Below the pieces are notes generated by a model. It was not told the origin of the DNA, did not search any database, and saw only the letters and a list, made by a program, of their open reading frames with translations. A stretch of DNA of 64,000 nt, taken from positions 6,288,016 to 6,352,015 of the forward strand of contig NC_037590.1 in assembly GCF_003073045.1 (NCBI RefSeq), in the 5' to 3' direction. A program made the translations under genes and the position numbers. Below, piece by piece: positions 49,289 to 59,575 of the stretch (its first letter is position 1; each line of letters begins with the position of its first letter). Source of the DNA: Pomacea canaliculata (taxonomy: Eukaryota > Mollusca > Gastropoda > Architaenioglossa > Ampullariidae).

Positions 49289-52200
49289 AACAAACAAATT
49301 AAAAAAGAAAGAAAAACTGACAGAAACAATTAACTAATGAACAGCGTGTTTTCTTACTGCTACTGACTATGGTCAAAAATGACATTTCGAAGTTTTGTTT
49401 ATTGATCACTTAAGAGACACGTCAGGGCAGGTGTTGGTAATCCACAAACAAATCCAATCATACAGTCTACCAATACTGGTAGTATTCATTCCTAAAAGGA
49501 AACCAGTTTTGGTTCCATCTGGGACTGAACGAAAGACATAAGAATGAAGCAAAGCAGTTATGTTTGTCTTTGCCATTTTTTTCAGAGGGCGCTCTGTTCA
49601 TATTTACATTCAGTATTGAAGGTAATCCAGCAAATTTCTCCCTAATCTGGATAACAAATCTGAAAGAAAAGGTAATTACATTCTTCTCCTCATTATTAGT
49701 CTTAAACAAAAGTCTTCGCAAAAAATTTCGTATAGAGTTGAGGTGTGTGCGACACCTGTTACAGAAAACAATCAACAATGTGTTCAAACTGGAGACAATA
49801 CTTGATGTTAAACTTCTTTACTTACAATATAACAGTTTAGTGACAGGTGTTATGCCATATAACATAAGCCCATGTTGTGATATTTGTAAAGAGCATTCAT
49901 ACCGGTGTCAAACTATTTTGTATGATGTAGATTACTCAGTATAATCTATTAGCAATCTCATTAATTACGAATTACTAACTTCCGATGGACGTTTAAGCAA
50001 ACAAAAAGTCATTAGAGTACATTCATTTAAAAATTGTTTTCTTTATGGGAGATTTGTTATTTACAGATTGGCGATATTTTCAGGAAAAATGTAGTCGGAT
50101 TTGACGAAGTACGAATACAGGGGTAAGGCATACTAAGGCTGTTCTCTGTGTGTGCGTGAGAGAGAAAGAAGAGAGAGACACGTGAATTGAGAAGACATTA
50201 TTTGAAACGAAAGAAAGGCATAATAACACATAGAAGGAATCAAACAACACAAGGCAAAATGAGAGAACGAGCAATAAAAGAATAAAAGAAAAAGAGATAG
50301 ATTAATATATTAGTCAAGGGCCTTTGAATCAGATAGAGATATATATAGAGAACGAGAAAGAGAAAGAAAGAAAAACTATTTAAAGGTTTTCCTTTCTGCG
50401 TAATGCTCTTGTTTTCTTTAAAGCCCAAACCCCTCTATTTATTTATCAGAACACTTTGATGCTCTCATTGATGAAGGTGCTGTTATGTTTGTGGAGCTTG
50501 GGATACATGCGCGTGTTGTTTTGTTGACCTGCATACATGTTCGTGTAACGAGTGAACACCTATTGACATGTGTCGGTACTCGATACAACAAACTAATTGG
50601 CTCTTATTATCATGTTTGTCTGCAGCAACCTCTACGAGAGAAAGTGAGTATATCATCCATCTACTCTTTAAGGATTCAGGAGGAGTGTACAGGTCACAGC
50701 GTTGATGCTTACACATAGCACATTCCTTTGTCCATTCAGCTCCACAATACTTTCCAGAATATAAACAAATAACTCGGTTACTTCATAAAAATATTGCTCT
50801 TTGTATAATAATAATTGTCACTTGCATTTTAAAATTGTAAGGAATTATGGCGAATTGTTTGAAAAATAATCTGTTTATGCTGGTCTTCGAAAACACGCCA
50901 CGACATTTTATTCAAGAATAAGATAAACATCATTTTTTAAGACTCTAATTTCCTGCTGAAATAATCAGTGACAGGATGGTTGTCTTCTGTCAATAAACAC
51001 AATCGTGCTCAGTTCTGCAGTGCAAACACTTTGTCCAACAGAAGAAAATGTGTTACTATTAAATCGGTCACTGCTATTTCTCTTTAACTAGATGATAACA
51101 TTATTTGCCTTTTTGTTGCGGTGGGGGCACCAGTGATCAGTATATTCGTTCATCCATCTTCCCCTTTACCAAAGCTGCACAAAAGATGAACATCGCCGGC
51201 CACCATTTTGTTTTCTAGACGGCGCCACGCACGAAGCTCAGAGGGAATAAACATCGAAGCAAAGTTTAAGGCCAAAGACCTTTACAAAGTCGACAAGAAT
51301 GTCCTCCAGGAGAATCTCAAGACAGCCATGCAGAACTCGGAAAACATTTTCAAGAACTATAGTTACAACCTCGATATCAACCAAGAACAGATCGCATCGT
51401 GTAAGTCTCTCGTGTTTATAGCCTACCTTACTTTATGTCTCTATTTGTCCTCGCTCCCTCCCTTGAAACCTTTTCAGATAAAGTGATTTGTTTTTTTTGT
51501 TTTCTCTGGTGTTTTGTTTTTAGTTCACGCGCCCCAATATTTATTTTGCTTTTTAGTGTTTAACAGAAGTTTATTTGAAATGAACGAAGTTAAGCCAGCT
51601 TTCAGAACAGGAGAAAACGTAGAATGAGTTTTTAAAAAGTCAGACTCGGAAGCTGATGACAACATCAATGTTGTTCTCTCCTTCAGTCGCAGCCTTGACG
51701 AGTGACGTGTGCAACAGCCAGAAAACCAAGGGACTCTGTGGAGTGGAGTACACCTGTAGTGGAGGCGTTTGCCAGCATCTGTGTGAAGACACGTACTGCG
51801 GGGGCCACGGCCAGTGCTACGTCCACGTCTTCGACAACAAAGTGTCCACCAAATGCCAGTATGTCAACAAAATTAATGTCCACCTTTTCTGGCAGATGAA
51901 GGGCCAGGTGGCACGGTCAGCCGCGTGCAGCTCGGTGGATGGCAGTGATAGCAGTCAGCTAAGGTGTTGATGAAGTTAGTACAGGTTAGCTGACTGCTAC
52001 CTGGCGGTCATCTACTGGCCTGACGGCGAACTGTCATCTGTGCACCTGCTGCATGGACAAAGTTGTGGGTCTACAGGGCGAGCAAGGGGGTGTGAAAGTT
52101 CAGTCTGGACTTCAATTCATAGCTCTCTTTTGAAGTAAATGAATAAATAAATGATTCAGTAATCTTGTTCCTTGTTTGTCCTCACGGTAACCAGGTGCAC

Positions 52201-54272
52201 ATCGCAGAACCCGTTCAACTACGAGGGCGTTGCTTGCGAGCGCGCCGTCATGAAGGAGCAGTACGTGGCGGCCATTGCCGTCAGCGTCTTTGGTGTCCTG
52301 CTGCTGGTGCTGGTCGTGGTGGTGGTCTGCCTGTGTCGACAGGTCAACCGCAAGTCCGTGCGATCACCTCGCGACGAGCTGATGTGAGCTGACAAATGTT
52401 TGTTGTTGGTGTCTGTGATTGAAAGAATGCATAAAATATGTAAAAGTATAGGCCACCAAGGGTGTACTTAAGTTAGTCACTCGTATTGTGCCTTCAGATG
52501 AATTGAAGCTATTTGATATAATTCTATATGTGTCAGTAATGAGAGTAGACGTCTACACCACACAAACATTGAGTCAATAAACAACACAACATCTGCACGT
52601 GGTCTTCCTGTCCTGTATCCTGAATCATTAAATCGTTCACTCACTGGCACAATCGGTCAGGAAGGAGTTTGGGGATTGCCTTGCTACTACTCACACTCGT
52701 ACTCATGCTTTCTGTAACTCCTACACTAATACACGCTCTCTGACAAGCTAACCCTCATTCCTAACATTATGTATGTATTACTGTGTGATGTTCTGTATAA
52801 AAGCTCGTGTTGTTGTTTAAAGCCTCGTGTTACTCTTGTGCAGTCCTCTGGACCAGACAGAGTCGTGGTCCTACAAAAGCCTTCCCACAAAGCACAACCC
52901 AGTGTACTCTAACCACGGCTACGAGGTGAGTTCTTTAATGTCTGGTCCGCAGGCACAAACAAACAAACAAACAAATAAACAAACAAACAAATAAACAAAC
53001 AAACAAACAAACAAACAACTGGCATGCAACATATATTTGTAAATGGCCACGTACTCTTATCCATTCTTTCTATAAGTAATACAAATATCATTGTGAAGAG
53101 CTGCAAGAAGAGCTAAGAAAGAAAAAAAGAAACAAAGACAAGCAGACAGGACGACTAACACAACGACTGACATGTCTACCATCAACAAGACAAGAGCCAG
53201 ATGTCAGAAGCGCAGCTTCTCGTTCTCGCGTCAGTTGAAGAAGTATTTTGTTTGTTTGTTTGTTAGCCTCACTACATGGCCTACAGAGAAATAGACCCTG
53301 CAGTGTACGACTTCCGTGCGTTGCCTAGAGACAGGTCACGTGACAGTTATGACGTCAGGCTGCGCGAGGCGGATTTGTCGTCATTTCCTCATCTCAGCAG
53401 TGAAAGAAAGGTGAGGAGAGGGCAAAGATAAAATAATAATAATAAATAAAACAAAAAAAGCTAAAAAAAAACCACAACAAAACAAAAGCAATTCCCGTAT
53501 AAACATCACCCACAGCCCCACCTTTGTCCATCTTGTGTCCTAGCCTCTAGTTTCATGTCCTTGACACAGCTTCATGAACTCTTCACGCGGGTTCACTTGA
53601 CCTTCTCAAAACTTTCGAAACGTAATGAGAACACTACATCTTTCTGCCGTGCAGTTGTTCTACAACGTTGAACTTCAATGCAAAATTTCCGATAAATATC
53701 CATCGTCGTTTTACGTTAAAACTGTTTCAATCTTCCCAAAAAAAACCACCCCCCCCCAAAAAAAAACAAACAAACAACAACCAAAAATAAAAACAACGAA
53801 CAAACAAACAAAACCCAAAACAAACAAACAAAAAAAAAACTCTTCTGCTCTGATGTTTTTGAATCAGCGTCACAGGAGCTGATACAGACTAACTGTCATT
53901 CTGTTAAACAAATCGGTTGCTGAACGGTTGACGTAGGACAACGGAAAGCATATTGGCGATGATCAAAAAGAAAAAGAAACAAATGAGATTATTAAGAAAT
54001 AAAAATAGAAGATAAAGGGAGGGAGAGGGAACTCAAACACGCACCATCAGAAAAAATAGGTGCGAGCATTAAGACCAATAAACAGAGAGCCCAAGATGTC
54101 ACCTTGTGACACACGAAGCGTCCATGTATTTTTTTGTTGACAGTAAATACGGTGAAGGGCACTTTACAGGTGACATTTATTACAGTCCTTAATTCACTGT
54201 TCTATTGTTGCTTGGTTCCAGTTTTCGATAAAGAGACCTCAGGTGTCTTCTGAGCCTGCCAATTCCGAGTGA
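46721..54272 (+). CDS. Single-pass transmembrane mucin with SEA and EGF-like domains
   Basis: A cell-surface mucin. Exons are 46721-46748 (ATG), 47646-48843, 49586-49742, 51219-51400, 51687-51858, 52195-52383, 52844-52925, 53267-53410 and 54222-54272 (TGA). All junctions after the second exon agree in phase. The signal peptide is MTHRLKLSV joined to VVLTSILVINVPVSS. A Thr/Ser-rich domain with ~9 tandem repeats follows. The SEA domain spans exons 3-4 (ALFIFTFSIEGNPANFSL to EGINIEAKFKAKDLYK). The EGF-like domain (C-x-CGGHGQC) is in exon 5 and completes in exon 6. The helix from YVAAIAVSVF to VVVCLC is followed by RQVNRK stop-transfer charges. The ~95-residue tail contains several Tyr and ends FSIKRPQ...NSE. 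The 5' mucin exon shows frame switches (see findings), so its exact protein is uncertain. The exon 3 donor (GTGTGT) was chosen because it gives the phase and SEA alignment shared with the paralogue. Confidence 0.82.
47646..48843 (+). CDS. Mucin gene 1, large Ser/Thr-rich exon with frame switches
   Basis: Starts in phase with exon 1 (G + TG = Val) and ends in phase 1 before GTAAGT. The mucin-like text moves between frames: SLEASGPSVTFTPSSVGDE (frame of 47648), then SEGLPVASTLSTSDTSGDEA (frame of 47761), then SSSSVETPLFSMTPSLSS (frame of 47877), then VETGSPVTSPSSQSDGQDTS (frame of 47951), and finally SSSSASDTDYDSTTTT in the frame that runs to 48843. The exon length is therefore not compatible with one open frame from end to end. 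Indels, unrecognised mini-introns or decay could explain it. The 3' two thirds is fully open. Confidence 0.6.
48123..48710 (+). repeat. Mucin tandem repeats (coding)
   Basis: About nine and a half repeats of 17-23 codons, consensus YDSTTTTTT(T)nDITPSPSSS. Units differ mainly in the number of ACT/ACC threonine codons (4 to 10 in a row) and in P/Q and A/T/V substitutions. The sequence is ideal for dense O-glycosylation. Near-identical units at about 48420-48610 suggest recent unequal exchange. Confidence 0.9.
49586..51400 (+). CDS. Mucin gene 1, SEA domain exons (49586-49742 and 51219-51400)
   Basis: Exon 49586-49742 encodes GALFIFTFSIEGNPANFS and on to ITNLKEKVITFFSSLLV and KKFRIEL. Exon 51219-51400 encodes RRHARSSEGINIEAKFKAK and a helical LQENLKTAMQNSENIF segment. 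The layout matches an SEA ferredoxin-like fold, and matches the paralogue text NLKSE/LTSFFQNV/ISWHRISVEVFKQ/GTTFTSKVIL in order and intron phase. The usual GSVVV self-cleavage turn reads EGINIE, with no serine after glycine. A basic RRRHAR sits just before it. The intron is 1476 bp and contains only low-value ORFs. Confidence 0.65.
51687..52383 (+). CDS. Mucin gene 1, EGF-like and transmembrane exons (51687-51858 and 52195-52383)
   Basis: The first exon has an eight-cysteine region ending LCEDTYCGGHGQCYVHVFD and STKC. The second completes the domain with CTSQNPFNYEGVACE, then gives a long hydrophobic helix (YVAAIAVSVFGV to VVVCLC) and the basic start of the tail. The second exon could end at TGA if its intron were retained (DELM stop), but a GTGAGC donor and an in-phase next exon support splicing after codon bases AT. 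Confidence 0.88.
52844..54272 (+). CDS. Mucin gene 1, cytoplasmic tail exons (52844-52925, 53267-53410, 54222-54272)
   Basis: Exons encode PLDQTESWSYKSLPTKHNPV and YSNHGYE, then PHYMAYREIDPAVYDFRALP through PHLSSERK, then FSIKRPQVSSEPANSE and stop. Tyrosines in NHGYE, YMAYREID, AVYDF and DSYDV give several possible phosphorylation sites. The exon sizes (27, 48 and 16 codons) parallel those of the paralogue (26, 40 and 15). An AATAAA near 54378 could be the poly(A) signal. Confidence 0.88.
52953..53018. repeat. (AAAC)n microsatellite in mucin gene 1 intron
   Basis: A run of AAAC units with occasional AAAT, 27 bp after the 52925 exon end. The complement produces a false Leu/Val/Cys-rich ORF on the minus strand. 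Confidence 0.85.
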
Positions 54273-56847
54273 ATGGTAAGGTCACACACGTTCTGGAAAA
54301 CACGAACTTCAGCTCTCAAATATACAAACAGGAGCACACACACACTCAAGCATCCACCCACATACAGATATATTTAACAAATAAACACACACACCACCTG
54401 TGCACCATGTCACAAAGTAAAAATGTCTATCTCCTATGGTTTCAGGCTACACACGAGACTGAGGGAAAATCTGTGACAACCCACCGACCGTTACATTTAT
54501 GATTGTCGGCAGTCTTCAAACTGACAAGAAGTGGTTTATAGCTGATTGTAAAAATTCTCAGTTAGGTAATCCAACTGAAACATCAAGATTTGTCCTTCGA
54601 GCCGTCACATATCCAAGTTGACTTTCTCAAAAGGAGAATTGTAAATAATATTACATCTAAGGTTATGAAATCAGAAAGTAAAAACAATTAAACACGAAAG
54701 ATGATCTATGGCATATTGGTGATATATGTATATATATAGTCCAGTTCGTGAACTCGCCGCCATCCGTCCAACACAGCTTTTTGGCGAGAGGCGAGGGTGG
54801 CGATATAAAGAGGGTGTATGATCCACAACTAGGGAAAGGGTGGTTGTAAGTTTGATGGAAATTTATTGTCACAAAGTGTGGAGAGAGGTGAGGTTTACGA
54901 GATAACGAGTTGAGACTATTTAAAATATGAAATAAAGCAATAAAGATTTTATTTTTGAAGTGTTTTTTGTAGCGTTCTTTATTTACTTTAATGTGATATC
55001 TTTGATTTTTTCCTCCACATGCATGCATTTGAGAAGGAGAGGATATGAGAGAGGACAAGAAAAAAAGAAATCGAACTTAATGAACGCACCTGCCTGCAAT
55101 AAATAAGTGAACAATTCTATAGTAAATAATGTGTCAAGCCCAACCCATGTTTCACACATACACACAGTGGTAATTATTTATCTAAGCATTAAACAAATTC
55201 AAACTAGGACCGGCAGTAAACAGGGTGTGATGATAACAGCAATAACCTCACACCTCCCCTTACCCTCCCGATGTAGATATCATGAAATTTATAAAGGGGA
55301 AAAAAACAAGAACTTTTCTTCACATTTATCTGACAAACAAACTTTTATACAGAATGTACTTTATTGCTCTCTATTCTTAAAACTAAAAGAGACGAGCTCT
55401 TCTGCACATCTATCCGACAAACAAAAACATTTTTGTTGAGTGTCCTTTATCGTCCTTCTTTTCTCAAAGGAGGACATTGCTTTTATTTACCGACATCGCA
55501 GTAAAGTAGCCGTGTGTCGGGTGATAAACACTAGTGAATTTCTGATAATAAAAAGAAAAATACTGATTTACAGAAAATAAAAATCAAAGTGCACGTCCTG
55601 TTTGATTTCAGATAAGCTTCAAGCGCAGTGTTTATTCTGTTTATTGACTGCCATTCATTGCAAGCCTCGCGGGTCAGAGGTCAGGGGTACAATAGCCGCT
55701 TATTGGATTTTGTTTTCTTCTTCGGTTGAGTTTAAAAAAATAATTTTCAAGGTTTGTCTAAACGATGGTTCTCAAATATCTTGATTTCAGTTTCTTGTGC
55801 ATATTCTGACATCGTCTCACATTACCTGTAGAGTACCCGACAGACAGTTGGAGGTACCAGAGGTTGTAGGTAATAGAGATTGACAAATTAAAGGCAAGTC
55901 CTGTAAACTTTCTGTCGTCGGGGAGTGAGAGGTTAGAGGCATCGTGTTCCTCCAGGTCATGTTTTTGTGAGACTCTCTCCTCTCCCTCGCTACCCTACCT
56001 TCCCCAACCCTGTACAGAATCAGGTACCCGTAACCACAATCTGTGTCGACTGGAAAGTGTGCCACGCAGACGCCATTGCTCGAAAACACGGTTTGTTTAC
56101 AACTGTTGGCAAACATCTCGCTAAATATTCATAATTTCACGTCCTCCTTCCATTCATTCCTCACAGCTGGTGGGAATGTTCTTCTCTCACCCATTCCCAA
56201 CTATTTGCACGTCCTCTTTTATTTTTGGAGTGGAGGGAGGCGGATACATGGACACAACCTAAACAAATTATCGGTTACATGAAGGCAGGTACACAGAGAC
56301 AAACAGCGGTTATGGGAGAGAAGGAGGATGGTGGTAGAAAGAGGGGTAGGTCCGATTGTCAATCAGAAGCCTGCTTAGAATATTTCCTGGAAAATTCCAC
56401 AAGGTTCGTGTTTGTAGGGCGCTGTCTCCATGCTGTTTACTACTTAGCTCTATACATACATCATGCTGTTTAAATAGTTTTGCGCAGGTACATTTCTGTG
56501 AGTCTAGGCAACTCCACATTGACAACAACAGGAAGATATAAATCAAGTCTCCAGGTCCTCACAGGTTGGGAGCGTCTGATGAGAAAACACGAGGAACGTG
56601 TCTCACGTGGCGACAGACTTCATCGGGAGTGTCCGCCCTCGTTATGCTTGTTGGTTTGAAACACAGGAATGAAGCTGATGTTAGAAATATTTGACAAATA
56701 AGGTGTGTAGGGGTAGGGGAAGGGCAGTAAATAACAAGTCAACAGCAGCAGTCGTTAAAAAAAAATTCAATAAAATTAAAGAGCTGGATAATGTCATTCT
56801 CCTCCCTGATTTTCTCTTCTTTTCCTTATTACCCCTCACTCCATCTT

Positions 56848-56913
56848 TTGGGCCGGTCCAGCAACACTGCAGTGAGGACTGGAAGTCCTGGGTTCAAATC
56901 CCGTCTCGGGCAC
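56848..56913 (+). repeat. tRNA-like SINE fragment
   Basis: A perfect B-box, GGTTCAAATCC, at 56891-56901 within GTCCTGGGTTCAAATCCCG and TCTCGGGCACC. The 5' half (GGTCCAGCAACACTGCAGTG) is a poor A-box and the arms do not form a normal cloverleaf. It is likely a truncated tRNA-derived element. Confidence 0.45.
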
Positions 56914-58909
56914 CTATAACACTTCTTCCACTGCCGTTTGCTTTACTAGCGGTAATTAATGTAGTAAAAACTTACAAATATTCAATGCTTTTTTTATTTT
57001 TGTAATTTGAAATGATGTCGCTTGATTTGTTTCATCATTGTAAACTATTAAAAGTACATGTCTAAGGAAACTTTTATTAGAAGGATAATTTTAGTCTCAA
57101 AGAAAGCTCAGAACTTGTAGCTTTCAATGATACAACATTTTCAAGTCAGGGATTATTTAGTGGTGGGTCACAAATATATTAACAGAGCCACATATGACCC
57201 CTGAGCAGTTAAAAAGGAAGATTTGATGTGCAGCCTGAAGGGAGCAGAGCTGTGTCGTGTCATCCTACTCACAAATGGTGGACTGTACACAATAATACTG
57301 ACGACTAGCAAACACAAGAATCTCTCAAGTACAGTATTAATAACAGTCTATGACAAAAACCTCACAGTCAGCTGTCGACATACAACAGAGAAAATAAGGA
57401 TAATTTATAAATATATTTTATTTTTTCTATACGCAAGTTAAGAGTAATAAAATTTATTTTATATTAATTTATGTCAGCTGCACTTAATTCTGTCTTTCCG
57501 TACAAAGGTACACAAATTTTAGTCCTGTGTCCTATGACATAGGGCAGCAACCATATATATATATTAACATATAGTGTCTGACTATACAAACCAGATTGAC
57601 CTGAAGGAAGATAAGTGGCATAAAAATATTGACATTAGAAACTCGACCGCCCGCGGTAGGCTTCTAATCAAATGAAAAGTCGACATCATTGCCTTGTGGT
57701 CCATGGTCCTGCATGGAGACCATTGAGGGTCTAGCAAACATGGAAATCTTCACGAAAACATTGCAAAAAATGCTCTTTGGATTTTACAGGAGAAAGAATA
57801 CTTACACACCAGGGAAATGTGGAAATGATGGTCGTGGGCTTCTTCATCGGGTAAATTTGGTCTTTGAGGACCAGGCAGTGTGTAAACTGCATTCCATTCA
57901 TTCTTTAAAATCTCTCTCTCTCTCTCTTTTGCGTGTGTGTGTGTGCAGAGTGAGAGAGATAGTGAGCTAACGACTACACAAATGACTTAGAATCATGCAT
58001 TTCATTATTTCAGCCACACAAAAAAGTTCAACCATGTCATAGTAGTAGTATTTGTTAATACCAATTATATTATTTTAAAAAAGTAGTTTTCTTTCTTTGG
58101 AAATAAATCTTTACGAAAAGCTCGCGACTTCATGGGTAACAACACAAATACCTCATTTTAAAGCTTCAATCAACAGTTCATCTGGAAGACCATTTAAACT
58201 ATTAAAGACAAAAGCACTTCATAAAAGTCTGACGAGAACAAACAACTGCCTTGGATCATTCATTAAAGTGTTTCTTTACATTATTAAAATGTTCATCATA
58301 AATTCATTTTGAAGACCATAAAATTAAATTAACTTTTGACAGCCTTCATAACCGCCAAGAAAAGCTGCACTTGTGAACAACAAAACACATTTCACTTCAA
58401 CTCGTCACAAGAGAGTCAAAATTATATCCATGATTGTAGACAGAAGGAATGATTGTCCATGTTGAATTTGTTCGCTGGACATCTTTGACCATGTGAGCAA
58501 ATGATTGCCATTGATCCTTTTATTATTAGTCCATCATCTATCCATATATATATCCATACATATCACATACAATATTACACAGTTTTTCAGTAATGTTAGG
58601 CCTGGAATTAAACAAGCGATACATCCCTCTACATAGTTTTTAGGAAATATATTTAAAAAAGACCCAAGCTCTCGCAGCTTTAGGTTAAGGAATAATGCTG
58701 AAACATTTATCATCCAGTAAATCAGCGTTGCTTGATGGCATGGATAAGGCAGAGGTGAAATGTCTGTACACATTGCAAAAATATTTGCAGCCTTCAGCAA
58801 TGAAAGACAGAGCAGATTTACACGTGTAAGGCACTCTGAAACAAATGACTGGGAAATGCCTCACTTCATCCAGAGATATTTTCATCACTAATAATGAAAA
58901 GCAAACGTC

Positions 58910-58998
58910 CGTGTTGCAGTCTCATTTAAGGCAGTAAGGTCTCGTGTTGCAGTCTCCTTTAAGGGCAGTAAGGTCTCGTGCTGCAGTCTCCTTTAAGA
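58910..58998. repeat. Short tandem duplication, ~33 bp x 2.7
   Basis: CGTGTTGCAGTCTC-TTTAAGG-CAGTAAGGTCT is repeated from 58910, 58943 and 58977, the third copy being partial. Confidence 0.8.
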
Positions 58999-59575
58999 GG
59001 AGACAGGTCCAGTCATCTTGAAGGCAGCTTTTGTCTCTCTCGAAGAAACTCCACAGTCCAACCACTCTCTCCAAATATTTCAGCTGTGGATTGAGGGTTA
59101 TGGAGACAGGATTGCTCGAACATCACGATCCTCATGAGAAAGTTCAGCCAATTGTAGAAATCTCAAAAATAAAAATGATTTCGAAAGTTGTCGGAAAATT
59201 TTCAACTCAGCACTTCACCTTTCGACAAAATAATGTTCAATGAGTGTAGAAGAATGGTTTGCAAGAAGACCTGTGTATGTGGAATACGATGTAGCACTTG
59301 GTATCACTTACTTCTCAGAGCTGCTCTGTGCAAACCATCTTTAGTTCCTCTTTCTGATGGACAGGATGAAGACTCAAACTCCTTTTGAGTTGAACCAACT
59401 CTTGCATAAATACCCCACAGAGATGAAGAGGAATCAAATGAGATCTTTTAATAAGGCATCTCGAAGAACAATACCTTGTATCAATACACTCCAGGATGAA
59501 AGGCAATACACTCAGCCCCTTCATCGATACATGGAGACGATTGAGAAAAACCAGCTGTGAATCACACTCACTCCT

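Larger units (their letters stand above)
54273..59575. other. Interval between the two convergent mucin genes
   Basis: It should contain both 3' UTRs. Beyond these I see only AT-rich DNA, a tRNA-like SINE piece at 56.85 kb and a three-unit tandem repeat at 58.9 kb. No exon with mucin-like or other recognisable coding text was found on either strand. Confidence 0.5.

Noticed and set aside
49021..49329. Minus-strand ORF with a long Cys run
   Set aside because: Created by a CAA microsatellite at about 49258-49287.
50450..50651. Possible extra small SEA exons of mucin 1 (text HFDALIDE near 50463 and an 18-base block near 50631)
   Set aside because: They have splice-like ends, but including them breaks the SEA alignment and phases shared with the paralogue; the 49586-49742 to 51219 junction explains the domain without them.
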